Below, piece after piece: positions 49,211 to 58,453 of a stretch of 64,000 nucleotides of DNA. Both the position numbers and the translations under genes were made by a program. The notes under the pieces are model-generated. The model was not told where the DNA came from. It saw nothing but the letters and a program-made list of their open reading frames with translations, and made no database searches. Location: positions 2,033,501-2,097,500 of the forward strand of contig NZ_JACHNH010000001.1 of assembly GCF_014205335.1 (NCBI RefSeq), given 5' to 3'. The DNA is from Amorphoplanes digitatis (GTDB taxonomy: Bacteria; Actinomycetota; Actinomycetes; Mycobacteriales; Micromonosporaceae). Position 1 is the first letter of the stretch, and each line of letters starts with the position of its first letter.

Positions 49211-50698
49211 TCAGCTGAGGCGGATCATGTTCCAGGAGAGGGCGGGGAGGGTGACCTGGAGGCGGCCGCCGTCGAGTTTCGGGTCGTCGAGGTCGCGGGG
49301 GGTCACCCGGTCCGGGTGCTGCGCGGTGTTCACCGCGTCCGGGTCGTCGTCGGCGATCACGGTGTGGGTCGCGGTCGACAGGGCCGGCAGGGCGCGCAGG
49401 TCGACCTCCAGGGTCATCGGCTGGGTCTGGGAGCGGTTCACCGCGAACAGCACCGTGCCCGCGTCCGAGTGCACCGCGACCGCGTCGAGCAGGGGTACCT
49501 CGCCGTGGCGGGCGGTCTCGTGTGTCGGTGCCGTGATCGCCGGGCGTAGTACCGTGCCGCGGCCGTAGCGGGTCGTCAGGGCGTACGGGTGGAAGCTCGC
49601 CTGCCGCCAGGCCGGGCCGCCCGGCTCGGTCATGATCGTGGCGATGACGTTGACGAGCTGGGCCTGGCAGCCGATCTTCACCCGGTCGGCGTGCCGGAGC
49701 AGGCTGATCAGCAGGTTGCCGACCACGACCGCGTCGGTGACCGAGTAGACGTCCTCGATCAGGCGGGGTGCCTGCTCGATCTCCAGGTTGGTCTCGCCGG
49801 CGAAGCGGCTCTGGTACCAGACGTTCCACTCGTCGAACGAGAGGTACAGGCGCTTGCGGTGCCGGCCGACCGCGCGCACGTGGTCGGCGGTGGCGACGAC
49901 CTCGTCGATGAACGCGTCCATGTCGGTCGCACAGGCCAGGAAGCTGTCCCGGTCGTCGTCGTGCTGCTGGTAGTAGCCGTGCAGGGAGACGTAGTCGACG
50001 GCGTCGTAGGTCTCGCCGAGTACCGTCGCCTCCCAGCTGCCGAACGTCGGCATCTGCCGGCCCGAGCTGCCGCAGGCGACCAGCTCGATCGACGGGTCGA
50101 CCTGGCGCATCGCCTTCGCCGTCTCGAGCGCCAGCCGGGCGTACTCGCCGGCGGTCTTGTGGCCGATCTGCCAGGGCCCGTCCATCTCGTTGCCCAGACA
50201 CCAGGTCTTTATCCCGTACGGCGACCCGCCGCGCAGGTCCGACCAGTAGGTGCCCGAGGCGATGTTGCAGTACTCGACGAGGGACCGGGCCGCGTCGATG
50301 CCGCGGGTGCCGAGGTTCACCGCCATCATCGGCTCGACGCCGACGGTCCGCGCCCAGGTCATGAACTCGTCGACGCCGACGTGGTTGGTCTCCAGCGAGC
50401 GCCACGCCAGGTCCAGGCGGGTCGGCCTGTTCTCGACCGGCCCGATGCCGTCCTCCCAGCGGTACCCGGAGACGAAGTTGCCGCCGGGGTAGCGCACCAG
50501 CGGCGTGCCGAGCTCGCGGACCAGGTCGGCGGTGTCGCGCCGGAAGCCGTGCTCGTCGGCGGTCGGGTGGTCCGGCTCGTGGATTCCGGTGTAGACGCAG
50601 CGGCCCATGTGCTCGACGAACGAGCCGTACAGCCGCGGGTCGACCTCGCCGATCCGGAACGCCGGGTCGATGGTCATTGTGGAGACGAGCACGCTCAC
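49211..50698 (-). CDS. Alpha-L-arabinofuranosidase, glycoside hydrolase family 51
   Basis: The 495-residue intracellular enzyme releases arabinofuranosyl residues from imported oligosaccharides. The acid/base Glu171 lies in WCLGNEMDGPW and the nucleophile Glu290 in LSFDEWNVWY. Family marks LYGSFVEHMGRCVYTGI and RYPGGNFVSGYRWEDGIGP are near the N-terminus. No signal peptide is present. The start is the GTG at 50698, overlapping the permease stop as GTGA. It is the last gene of the transporter operon, which therefore probably imports arabinose-containing oligosaccharides. Confidence 0.93.
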   Translation of the reverse strand: MSVLVSTMTIDPAFRIGEVDPRLYGSFVEHMGRCVYTGIHEPDHPTADEHGFRRDTADLVRELGTPLVRYPGGNFVSGYRWEDGIGPVENRPTRLDLAWRSLETNHVGVDEFMTWARTVGVEPMMAVNLGTRGIDAARSLVEYCNIASGTYWSDLRGGSPYGIKTWCLGNEMDGPWQIGHKTAGEYARLALETAKAMRQVDPSIELVACGSSGRQMPTFGSWEATVLGETYDAVDYVSLHGYYQQHDDDRDSFLACATDMDAFIDEVVATADHVRAVGRHRKRLYLSFDEWNVWYQSRFAGETNLEIEQAPRLIEDVYSVTDAVVVGNLLISLLRHADRVKIGCQAQLVNVIATIMTEPGGPAWRQASFHPYALTTRYGRGTVLRPAITAPTHETARHGEVPLLDAVAVHSDAGTVLFAVNRSQTQPMTLEVDLRALPALSTATHTVIADDDPDAVNTAQHPDRVTPRDLDDPKLDGGRLQVTLPALSWNMIRLS

Positions 50699-51537
50699 CC
50701 CTTCAGGCCGCTGCCGGCGATGCCTTCGACGATATTGCGCTGGAACAGCAGGAACACGGCGACGAGCGGTATCGCGCCGAGGATCGCCGAGGCCATCGTG
50801 TCCGCGTACCGGATGCCGAACGAACCCTGCACGGTCGCCAGGCCGACCGGGATCGTCATGATATCGGGGTTGCTGAGCACGAGCAGCGGCCAGAGCAGGT
50901 CGTTCCAGGACTGCACGAACGTGAAGATGGCGACGGCGGCGACGGCCGGGCGGGCCAGCGGCATGATGATCCGGCGGTAGATGCGCAGGTAGCTCGCGCC
51001 GTCCATGCGGGCGACCTCTTCGAGTTCGCGGGGCAGGCCGTCGAAGAACTGCTTGAAGATGAAGACGGCGATCGCGGTGGGTATCTGCGGCAGGCTGACG
51101 GCCCACCAGGTGTTCAGCAGCCCCAGCGCGTCGAACTGGCGGAACCACGGCACGATGAGCACCTGGCCGGGGATCATGATGCCGGCCAGCACCAGCCAGA
51201 AGACCACGTTGCGGTAGCGGAACCGCATCCGGGACAGGGCGTACGCGGCCAGGCTCGCCACCAGCACGGTGCCGGCGGCCGACAGCGTCGCGATGAACAG
51301 GCTGGAGCCGAACCAGGTCAGGATGTCGGTGTCGCGCAGCACCCGGGAGAAGGCGTCCAGGGTCGGGTCGGCGATGGCCCAGGTGGTCTTTGTGGTCTCG
51401 GCGTTCGGCTTGAGCGCGGTGTCCAGCGCCCAGGCCAGCGGCACGATCCAGAGCAGCGCGAAGGCGATCAGCACCCCGATGCAGATGCGGTTGAAGAGCT
51501 TGACGCGGAACTCGGCCCGTTGGGCGAGGTCGGTCAT
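50695..51537 (-). CDS. Carbohydrate ABC transporter permease (MalG type)
   Basis: The 280-residue protein has about six spans and the EAA loop of MalG-like permeases, seen as ELEEVARMDGASYLRIYRRI followed by PLARPAV. ALDTALKPNAETTK is the first periplasmic loop. It follows its partner permease by 4 bases and overlaps the GH51 start. It forms the import channel together with the gene at 51542. Confidence 0.92.
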   Translation of the reverse strand: MTDLAQRAEFRVKLFNRICIGVLIAFALLWIVPLAWALDTALKPNAETTKTTWAIADPTLDAFSRVLRDTDILTWFGSSLFIATLSAAGTVLVASLAAYALSRMRFRYRNVVFWLVLAGIMIPGQVLIVPWFRQFDALGLLNTWWAVSLPQIPTAIAVFIFKQFFDGLPRELEEVARMDGASYLRIYRRIIMPLARPAVAAVAIFTFVQSWNDLLWPLLVLSNPDIMTIPVGLATVQGSFGIRYADTMASAILGAIPLVAVFLLFQRNIVEGIAGSGLKG

Positions 51538-51541
51538 CTGG

Positions 51542-52477
51542 TCACACCTCCTTCTCCTGGCGCCGGACCAGGGCGAACCAGACCGCCGAGACCGCGAGCA
51601 CGACCAGGAAGAACAGCATCGAGACGGCGGCCGCGTAACCGACCCGGAAGTTGGTGAAGCCCTGGTCGTAGACGTACTCCAGGATCGAGCGGGTGGCGAA
51701 GTTCGGGCCGCCGGAGGTCATGATGTACATCTGGTCGAAGACCTTGAGCGAGGCGATCACCTGGAGCACGGCCACCAGGGTGGTGGTGCGCCCGAGCATC
51801 GGGATGGTGATCTTGCGGATCTGCTGCCACACCGAGGCGCCGTCGATCGAGGAGGCCTCGTACAGCTCGCGCGGGATCTCCTGGAGGCCGGCCAGGTAGA
51901 GCACGAAGTTGAAGCCCAGCGTCCACCAGATGGTGGTCATGGCCAGCGACGGCATGGCCCAGACCGGGTCGCCGAGCCAGTTCGGCGAGGTGATGCTGAC
52001 CTTGGCGAGCGCCGTCTCGATCAGCCCGAGGCCGGGCGTGTACAGGAAGATCCAGATCAGGGCCACGACCGCCGACGGCAGGATGAACGGCGCGAAGAAC
52101 GCCAGCCGGAAGAACCAGCGGCCGTACCGGGCCCGGTCGGCGAGCAGCGCGAAGGCGAACGCGAGGATGATCAGCGGCGGGGTGGTCAGAATCGTGAACC
52201 ACAGGGTGTGCCACAGCGACGACCAGAAGTCGCTGCTCTGCAACGCCTCGGTGTAGTTGCCGAAGCCGGCGAAGCCCGACAGGCCGGGCTTGACCAGGCT
52301 GGTGTCGAAGAAGCTCATCACCAGGCCGTACAGGGTCGGGCCGATGATGAAGGCCAGGTAGAGGATCATGAACGGCGCCAGGAAGCCCAGCGCGGGCAGT
52401 CCGGTCCAGCGGTGCCGCTCCGGCGGCGCTCCGGACTCGGCGGCATCGGGAGGGCGTACGGCGGTCTCGGTGGTCAC
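51542..52477 (-). CDS. Carbohydrate ABC transporter permease (MalF type)
   Basis: The 311-residue protein has six spans and an EAA loop reading IPRELYEASSIDGASVWQQI and KITIPMLG. The GTG at 52477 gives a 25-residue cytoplasmic tail before the first span (LGFLAPFMILYLAFIIGP). The binding-protein gene ends 11 bases upstream. No ATPase is encoded in the cluster; MsiK-type ATPases elsewhere in the genome commonly serve such systems. Confidence 0.92.
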   Translation of the reverse strand: MTTETAVRPPDAAESGAPPERHRWTGLPALGFLAPFMILYLAFIIGPTLYGLVMSFFDTSLVKPGLSGFAGFGNYTEALQSSDFWSSLWHTLWFTILTTPPLIILAFAFALLADRARYGRWFFRLAFFAPFILPSAVVALIWIFLYTPGLGLIETALAKVSITSPNWLGDPVWAMPSLAMTTIWWTLGFNFVLYLAGLQEIPRELYEASSIDGASVWQQIRKITIPMLGRTTTLVAVLQVIASLKVFDQMYIMTSGGPNFATRSILEYVYDQGFTNFRVGYAAAVSMLFFLVVLAVSAVWFALVRRQEKEV

Positions 52478-52488
52478 CAGGCACCCCC

Positions 52489-53808
52489 TCAGATGGGCGA
52501 CGCGGTAGTGGACAGGGTCTCGAGCTGGCCGCGCATCTGCGCGAGCGCGTCCGCCGGCGACTGCTGACCACCCAGGACGGTGGCGATCGCGGAGCCGGTG
52601 ACGATCTCGAAGTTGGAGCCGGAGCCCGAGTACCAGCCGTCCGGGTCGTAGACCGCGCCGTCGGCGGCCGAGGCGTAGTTCGACTGCGGCGTCATGGCCT
52701 GGTATTCCGCGCTGTCGCGGAACGGCAGCCAGGTCGGCACGTGCCCGCCCTCGGCCCAGGTCTTGCTCTGGTCGAGCATCGAGCGGATCAGCAGCAGCGC
52801 GCGGTCGATCTGCTCCGGGTCGCGCCCCGGCTGGCGGGGGATGACGAGCGTGTGCGAGTCCGCCTGTACGGCGTAGCGCGCGCCGCCGTACAGGTTGGGG
52901 AAGAGCGTCATGGAGAACGGCATCTTCGCGGTCTGGTAGGTGGAGATCTCCCACTCGCCCTGGAAGTAGAAGCCGGCCTGGCCGTTGGCGAACGTGGCGA
53001 TGGCGCCCTGGTAGTCGATGTCGGCGGGGAAGAGGCCGTCCGCGGTCAGCGACTGAAGGAAGGTCAGCACCTGCGTCGCCTTGGCGTCGTCGATGACCAC
53101 GCGGCGGCCCTCGTCGGCCAGGGTCTCGCCGCCGAGCTGGCTGTAGAGCGACTGGAAGATGCGCCACGGCGTCGACGTGTCACCGTTGATCGACACGACG
53201 CCGCCGTACGCGCCGGAGGCCTCCTTGGCGCGGCGCATCGCGTCGGTGAACTTGTCCGGGGTGTCCAGCGGCGTCAGCGCGCCCGCGGCGTCGAGCAGCC
53301 CGGCCTTCGCGCAGATGTCGGTGTTGTAGAACATGACGAACGGGTGCGTGTCCAGCGGCAGCCCGTACGCCCGCCCCTCGACGAGCCCGGCCTGCCAGGC
53401 ACGCGGGGTGAACTTGTCCGCGGTGATGCCGTGCCGGCCGAGGTCCTCGGGCCGCAGCTCCTCGAGCAGGTCGGAGGCGACCAGGGTCTTCATCCTGGTC
53501 AGGTGCGAGATCGCCACGTCCGGCGGCTTGTCGCCGAGGGTCGCCAGCGACAGCTTCGTGTAGTACGGGTTTCCCCAGGCCAGGGTGACGGCGCTGAGCG
53601 CGATGCCGGGGTTGGCGGTGCGGAAGGTGTCGAGCATCTGGGTCATCCGGACGCCGTCGCCGCCGCCGAAGAGGTTCCAGTAGTCGAGGGATCCGCCGCC
53701 GTCGCGCCCGGGAGTGATGCCACTGCAACCCGTCGTACCCAGGCCCACCAGCCCAAGACCGGTCGCGGCCGCGGTGCCGCGCAGCAGTGCGCGTCGGGTC
53801 AGTGTCAT
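52489..53808 (-). CDS. Sugar ABC transporter substrate-binding lipoprotein
   Basis: The 439-residue protein starts TLTRRALLRGTAAATGLGL, a twin-arginine signal that ends with a lipobox LGTTGC (Cys28). The mature part is a type-1 extracellular solute-binding protein: LDYWNLFGGGDG, GLPLDTHPFVMFYNTDI, and a late QAGFYFQGEWEIST that forms part of the ligand site. Together with the GH51 enzyme, an arabino-oligosaccharide is the likely ligand. It is the first gene of the minus-strand operon. Confidence 0.92.
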   Translation of the reverse strand: MTLTRRALLRGTAAATGLGLVGLGTTGCSGITPGRDGGGSLDYWNLFGGGDGVRMTQMLDTFRTANPGIALSAVTLAWGNPYYTKLSLATLGDKPPDVAISHLTRMKTLVASDLLEELRPEDLGRHGITADKFTPRAWQAGLVEGRAYGLPLDTHPFVMFYNTDICAKAGLLDAAGALTPLDTPDKFTDAMRRAKEASGAYGGVVSINGDTSTPWRIFQSLYSQLGGETLADEGRRVVIDDAKATQVLTFLQSLTADGLFPADIDYQGAIATFANGQAGFYFQGEWEISTYQTAKMPFSMTLFPNLYGGARYAVQADSHTLVIPRQPGRDPEQIDRALLLIRSMLDQSKTWAEGGHVPTWLPFRDSAEYQAMTPQSNYASAADGAVYDPDGWYSGSGSNFEIVTGSAIATVLGGQQSPADALAQMRGQLETLSTTASPI

Positions 53809-53913
53809 GAACGGAGCCTGCCGCCGCCGCTCGGAACGAGTCCAGGAATCGGCCTTCGCAAGACGAGAAGGCCCGGACGCGAATCGAGAAGGATCGCCCA
53901 GCGCCGCCGCCGG

Positions 53914-54582
53914 CTACTCCTGTTCGGAGTGGTGTTGCCCGGGCTCCGCCGTCTCCGCGGTCAGTTCCTCGCCGACCTGCGGCTGGTCGGCCCATAGCGC
54001 ACGCATCTGGCCCTGCATGAACGTGGTGAGCCGCCGGCGGTACTCGCGATCGAAGTGCTCCAGCGATTCGATCTGCACCTGCAGGGACTCCCGCTTGGCG
54101 ATCAGGCTGCCGACGGAGTCCTCGTAGCGCTGCTGCGCCTGCGACTTGAGCTGCTCGGAGTGCCCCTGTGCGTCGCCGAGGATCGTCTCGGCCTGCGCGT
54201 TCGCCTCGGCGAGGATCTGGTCGGCCTTGCGCTGCGCCTCGTCGGCGCGGATCCGGGCGTCCCGGGCCGCCTGCTCGGCGGTCTGGCGTGCGTCGGTCAG
54301 CACCTTCTCCGCCTCGCAGCGGACGTTGTGCGCGTGTACCTGCGCGTCCCGGGCCGACTGGTCGGCGTTGGCCTGCGCGTCGGTACGGATCTTCTCCGCG
54401 TGCCGGTTGGCGGCGGCGATGTGCTCCTCCGCCGTGCGCTGGGCCAGCGTCAGCACCTGGAGCGCGTTGTCCGAGCGCGTCGGTCCGCCGGGGATGGCGG
54501 GGTGTTCCGAGGTCGCGCCGTCCGGGGTCGTGCCGCCGAGCACCGCCTTGACACGAGCCCTTATCTGATTGTCAGTCGTCAC
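53914..54582 (-). CDS. DivIVA-like coiled-coil protein
   Basis: The 222-residue product is almost entirely alpha-helical. From about residue 40 to 200 it shows long heptad patterns rich in Ala, Glu, Arg and Gln (AEEHIAAANRHAEKIRTDA, QILAEANAQAETILGDA). The C-terminal ESLEHFDREYRRRLTTFM resembles the end of actinobacterial DivIVA/Wag31-related proteins. The usual N-terminal DivIVA membrane-binding segment is absent, so it is probably a cytoskeletal relative rather than DivIVA itself. GGAGG sits 7 bases before the GTG at 54582. Confidence 0.7.
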   Translation of the reverse strand: MTTDNQIRARVKAVLGGTTPDGATSEHPAIPGGPTRSDNALQVLTLAQRTAEEHIAAANRHAEKIRTDAQANADQSARDAQVHAHNVRCEAEKVLTDARQTAEQAARDARIRADEAQRKADQILAEANAQAETILGDAQGHSEQLKSQAQQRYEDSVGSLIAKRESLQVQIESLEHFDREYRRRLTTFMQGQMRALWADQPQVGEELTAETAEPGQHHSEQE

Positions 54583-54615
54583 GGGAGACCTCCAGTCGCG
54601 TCAACGAACCGTCGT

Positions 54616-54641
54616 GGCCGGACCGACCTTGCGGTCCGGCC
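54616..54641. terminator. Hairpin upstream of the DivIVA-like gene
   Basis: GGCCGGACCG (54616-54625) and CGGTCCGGCC (54632-54641) form a perfect 10-bp stem with a 6-base loop. It lies 34 bases before the start on the minus strand, so it is either in the 5' UTR or ends transcription from the GH92 side. Confidence 0.4.
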
Positions 54642-54718
54642 AACCTGATAACGGTTGAGACACGGCTACGGCGTGGCTACCGACCGGTTCATTACGGACG
54701 AATCCGGCATGACCGGTG

Positions 54719-54761
54719 ACCCGGGGGCGGGAGTCGCGGGACCCGGCGCCCGCCCCCGGGT
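54719..54761 (-). terminator. Terminator of the GH92 gene
   Basis: ACCCGGGGGCGGG and CCCGCCCCCGGGT form a perfect 13-bp stem around a 17-base loop, starting 5 bases after the GH92 stop. No T tract. Confidence 0.75.
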
Positions 54762-54765
54762 GTCT

Positions 54766-57700
54766 CTAGTTGACGAGCACCTCGTAGATGCGCGCCGCGG
54801 TGTTGCCGTCGTTGGCCGGCGTGACGACCGCGATCCGGACGTAGCGGGCATCCACGTTCACCGCGGTGGTGGTCGAGTCGGCCGTGTTGCCGCGCACCTG
54901 CGACCGCGTCGTCCAGGCGGACCCGTCGTCCGAGGTCTGTACGTCGAAGTCGCGGGTGTTCCAGGCCGGGAACTCGCCGCCCGCGCCCGCGTGCCGGATC
55001 ACCACCGAGCCGACGCGCTGCCGGGTACCCAGGTCGGCCTGCACCCACTTGGTCGCGCCCTGCGAGCACCACTTGTCGTTCCAGCCGCCCAGCCAGCTGC
55101 CGTTGAACGCCTTGGCCGGCCCCTCGTTCGCCCCGCAGGACGAGTCCGCGGTCGCCGTGCGGTTCAGGGCCAGGTCGGTCGGCGCGCTGCTCTCGCCGTA
55201 CACCTCCAGTTCGTAGATCCGGGCGGCCGCGTTGGTGTCGTTGGCCGGCTGGCTGGTCTCGAAGCGCACGTACCGCGCGCTGCGCGCGGCGATCGGGGTG
55301 TACGTCCGGCTGCTCTTGGACGCGGTGACCGTCACCGCGTTCGACCAGGTCGTGCCGTCCGTGCTCGTCGCGATCGTGTACGCGCCGGTGTTCCAGTTGG
55401 TGACCTCACCGCCGAGTGCGGCGTGCTTGACGACGAACGACGACACCGTCCGCGCCGAGCCGAGGTCCACCTGCAACTGCCGCGGCGCGGTGCCGGAGCA
55501 CCACTTGCTGTTGCCGGCGAGCACGCCGTCGACCGCCTTCGCGGCGCTCTCCGCGCTCGCGCAGGCCGTGGATCCGGTCGCGGTGCGACCCAGGGCCAGG
55601 TTCGGGCCGAGGTCCGGTTCCGCCGCCGGCTGAGTGGCGCCCGCGGCGAAGCTCGGGGGTACGTCGGAGGCGCCGGTGCCCCACGCCGAGGGGCTGCCGC
55701 CCATGGTGAAGCCGACGGTCCCGCCGTCCGCGATGTCGCCGTAGCGCAGGTAGCTGCGGCTGGTCGAGGTGCCGTCCAGCGACAGCGACTGCACGTAGCG
55801 GTTCGCCGCGCTGCCGCCGGTGATCGTGATGTCGCCGGGTGCCCGCTGGATGAGCACGCTCGGGAAGAGCCCGCCGTGCACCGCGAGGGTGTCCGCGCCC
55901 GGGGTCACCGGGTAGAAGCCCAGCGCCGACCAGACGTACCAGGCGGAGGTGGCGCCCAGGTCGTCGTTGCCGGGCAGGCCGCCCGCGCCGGTGGTGAACG
56001 ACTCGGCCATCACCCGGCGCACCGCGTCGCTGGCGCCGGCCGGCTTGCGGGCGACGTTGTACGTCCACGGCACGTTGTGCTCGGGCTCGTTGCCGATGTA
56101 GAAGTACGGGCGGCTCAGGCCGCCGTTGAGCTCGGTGAAGTGGTGGTCGAGCCGCTGCGCCGCGGTGGTCGGCCCGCCCATCAGGGTGACCAGCGCGCCG
56201 AGGTTGTGCGGCACCATCCACGAGTACTGCGCGGCGTTGCCCTCGACGTACGGGCTCTCCTGCGCCGGGTTGAGCGGCGCCGACCAGGCGCCGCCGCCGT
56301 CGCGGGTGTGCAGGTAGGACGACTCGCCGTTGAACAGGCTGCGCCAGTACTGCGAGCGGCTCGCGTACGTGTCGCGGGCGGCGGTGTCGCCGAGCGCACC
56401 GGCGAACTGCGAGATGGCGAAGTCCGAGGCCGCGTACTCCAGGGTCTCCGACGGGTTGCCGGGGATGAAGTGGTTGGTCTGGTAGACGGACTGGTTGCCG
56501 CGCAGCACGACGCCCTGCGTCGACCCGCCGCTGCCGCTCTTCTTCATCAGCTCCAGCGCCGCCGCGGTGTCGAAGCCGCGTACGCCGAACGCGTACGCGC
56601 TGGCCACGATGATCGGGCCGGGGTCGCCGGGCATGACGAAGTCCTCGACGGTCTGGTGCGACCACTTGGGCAGCAGGCCGCCCTGCTGTCCATCCAGGAC
56701 CATCGACTTCATGATGTCGCTTGTCACGTCCGGCGCTATCAGCGCGACCAGGGCCGCCCAGGACCGGTAGATGTCCCAGCCGGAGTAGTTCTGGTACACC
56801 GGGTGCGAGGCGGTGTGCACGGCGTTGTCGAAGCCGCGGTACTCGCCGTTGGTGTCGCTGGACAGGTTCGGGTTCTGGAGCACGTGGTACAGCGCGGTGT
56901 AGAACTTCTGGAGGTCGGTGGCGCCGCCGCCGGTCACCTGGATCCGGTTCAGGGCCGTGTTCCAGGCGGCGCTGGCGTTGCTGCGTACCGTGGCGAAGGC
57001 CGCCGCCTCGGCGGTGGCGTTGTTCTGCGCGTTGGCCACGCTGACGAACGAGATGCCGATCGTGGCGTTGACGACGGCGTTCGAGGTGGTGTCGAACGTG
57101 ACGTACGCGCCGGTGCTGGTGCCGCTGGTGGTCGACGAACCGGCGGTGACCGTGCCGGCCTTGAACGTGCCGAAGCCGGTCGGCGTGCGGTCGAACAGTA
57201 TCGAGTAGTACATCTTGAACGTCTTGCCGCCGCAGAAGCCGCCGGCGGTGTGCTCGCCCCAGACCCGGTTGCCGGAGATGGTGACGTTGCCGTCGCGGTC
57301 GCCGGTCGCGGAGCGGCTGGCGTTGATGAGCACCCGCGCGGTGGTGCTGGCGGGGTAGGTCAGCTTCATCGCGCCGGTGCGCTTGGTGGCGCTGAGCTCG
57401 GCGTCGACGCCGTACTTGTCGAGCCGGTTGCGGTAGTAGCCGGGCGCGGCGCTCTCGTTGGACTTGGTGTACGCGGACGCGTAGCTGGTCCAGGCCGAGC
57501 CGGGGGAGGAGCCGAGGTTGCCGGTGATCGGCAGGATCGGGATGTCCTCGTTGTTCGGGCAGCCGGCGCCGTTGAAGTGGGTGAGGCTGAACGACTCGAT
57601 CGTGCGGTCGCGGTCGCGGTAGCCCGACGGCGAGCCGGTGGGTGTGTCGGGGCTGAACTGGACCATGCCGAACGGCACGGTCGCGCCGGGGAAGGTGCTG

Positions 57701-57861
57701 CCGCCGGCGCCGCCGCCGACCGGATTTGGCGAGTTGCTGTCGTCGGTGCCGATGAACGGATTGACGTATTGGACCAGGTCGAGGTCGGCCGCCTGGGCGG
57801 CCTGGGGTACCGAGAGGACCGCGGCGGCGAGGACGACCGCCGCGGCGAGGGTACGGAGCAT
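54766..57861 (-). CDS. Secreted GH92 alpha-1,2-mannosidase with two F5/8 type C (CBM32-like) domains
   Basis: The 1031-residue protein begins with a Sec signal (LAAAVVLAAAVLSVPQAAQA). The GH92 catalytic part covers about residues 27-740: VQYVNPFIGTDDSNSP, GATVPFGMVQFSPDT, FYTALYHVL, NEPEHNVPWTYN and GNDDLGATSAWYVWSALG. Two discoidin-like sugar-binding domains follow (about 755-885 and 895-1031), each with SCG/ACA-type cysteine starts, KWCSG or KWCSQ, and VRFE/VRIA strands. GH92 enzymes are calcium-dependent exo-mannosidases acting on N-glycans or yeast mannan. The ATG at 57861 begins the signal peptide. Confidence 0.93.
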   Translation of the reverse strand: MLRTLAAAVVLAAAVLSVPQAAQAADLDLVQYVNPFIGTDDSNSPNPVGGGAGGSTFPGATVPFGMVQFSPDTPTGSPSGYRDRDRTIESFSLTHFNGAGCPNNEDIPILPITGNLGSSPGSAWTSYASAYTKSNESAAPGYYRNRLDKYGVDAELSATKRTGAMKLTYPASTTARVLINASRSATGDRDGNVTISGNRVWGEHTAGGFCGGKTFKMYYSILFDRTPTGFGTFKAGTVTAGSSTTSGTSTGAYVTFDTTSNAVVNATIGISFVSVANAQNNATAEAAAFATVRSNASAAWNTALNRIQVTGGGATDLQKFYTALYHVLQNPNLSSDTNGEYRGFDNAVHTASHPVYQNYSGWDIYRSWAALVALIAPDVTSDIMKSMVLDGQQGGLLPKWSHQTVEDFVMPGDPGPIIVASAYAFGVRGFDTAAALELMKKSGSGGSTQGVVLRGNQSVYQTNHFIPGNPSETLEYAASDFAISQFAGALGDTAARDTYASRSQYWRSLFNGESSYLHTRDGGGAWSAPLNPAQESPYVEGNAAQYSWMVPHNLGALVTLMGGPTTAAQRLDHHFTELNGGLSRPYFYIGNEPEHNVPWTYNVARKPAGASDAVRRVMAESFTTGAGGLPGNDDLGATSAWYVWSALGFYPVTPGADTLAVHGGLFPSVLIQRAPGDITITGGSAANRYVQSLSLDGTSTSRSYLRYGDIADGGTVGFTMGGSPSAWGTGASDVPPSFAAGATQPAAEPDLGPNLALGRTATGSTACASAESAAKAVDGVLAGNSKWCSGTAPRQLQVDLGSARTVSSFVVKHAALGGEVTNWNTGAYTIATSTDGTTWSNAVTVTASKSSRTYTPIAARSARYVRFETSQPANDTNAAARIYELEVYGESSAPTDLALNRTATADSSCGANEGPAKAFNGSWLGGWNDKWCSQGATKWVQADLGTRQRVGSVVIRHAGAGGEFPAWNTRDFDVQTSDDGSAWTTRSQVRGNTADSTTTAVNVDARYVRIAVVTPANDGNTAARIYEVLVN

Positions 57862-57884
57862 AGGGGTTGCCGTCCCTTCGAATG

Positions 57885-57898
57885 TGACAACGATGTCA
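57885..57898. promoter_or_regulatory. Candidate operator upstream of the GH92 gene
   Basis: TGACA-ACGA-TGTCA is a perfect inverted repeat 24 bases before the GH92 ATG. It resembles LacI-family operators of actinobacterial sugar genes with the TGACAACG core. The spacer also holds TTGACA and TATAAG hexamers on the minus strand, but at a non-standard distance. Confidence 0.45.
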
Positions 57899-57977
57899 AG
57901 AGCGTGGCTTATAGAAGCACGCAGATATCACTAGTTGTCAATACGCGGACCGTGCACCGCTCCCCTTTGGACCCGGT

Positions 57978-58427
57978 TCAACGGGCGCCCGCCCCACGCC
58001 GCACGCGCAGCAGCGACGCGGCGGCGAGCGTGCTCCCGCCGACGCCGACGCCGCCGAGCATCCCCAGCGCGAACCGTTGCTGATAGGCCGCGACGGCGTC
58101 CGCGGGCGCCGTCTCGTTCATCGGGATGAACGCGCTCATCCCGGCGACCCAGAACGCGAGCAGGGCCAGCCCGCTCAGGACCAGCCCCCAGTGCGGCAGG
58201 TCGGGCGGCGCCCAGACCGAACGGATCCAGCCGCTCTGCGGCTTGCGGCCGAGCACGACGCGCCGATTGGTGATCAGTCCCGCGGTGAACCCGGGCAGCA
58301 CGAGCACCGCCGTGACGATGACGGCGACGCCGGTCGGCAGCAGTCGTACCCCGGCGAGCAGCCCGCCGATGAGCACCGCCGCCCAGGCGACGCCGACCAC
58401 GCACATGAGGTCGAGCAGCAGCAACAT
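57978..58427 (-). CDS. Small membrane protein with four spans, unknown
   Basis: The product of about 149 residues has spans at about residues 3-25, 30-50, 85-105 and 120-140, with a basic loop between (NRRVVLGRKPQSGWIRS). The C-terminus is basic. The start is uncertain: ATG at 58427 gives MLLLLDLMCVVG, and an in-frame GTG at 58442 adds VISRR; neither has a clear ribosome site. No family is recognised. Confidence 0.6.
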   Translation of the reverse strand: MLLLLDLMCVVGVAWAAVLIGGLLAGVRLLPTGVAVIVTAVLVLPGFTAGLITNRRVVLGRKPQSGWIRSVWAPPDLPHWGLVLSGLALLAFWVAGMSAFIPMNETAPADAVAAYQQRFALGMLGGVGVGGSTLAAASLLRVRRGAGAR

Positions 58428-58453
58428 CCGACGTGAGATCACCAACCAGGACG

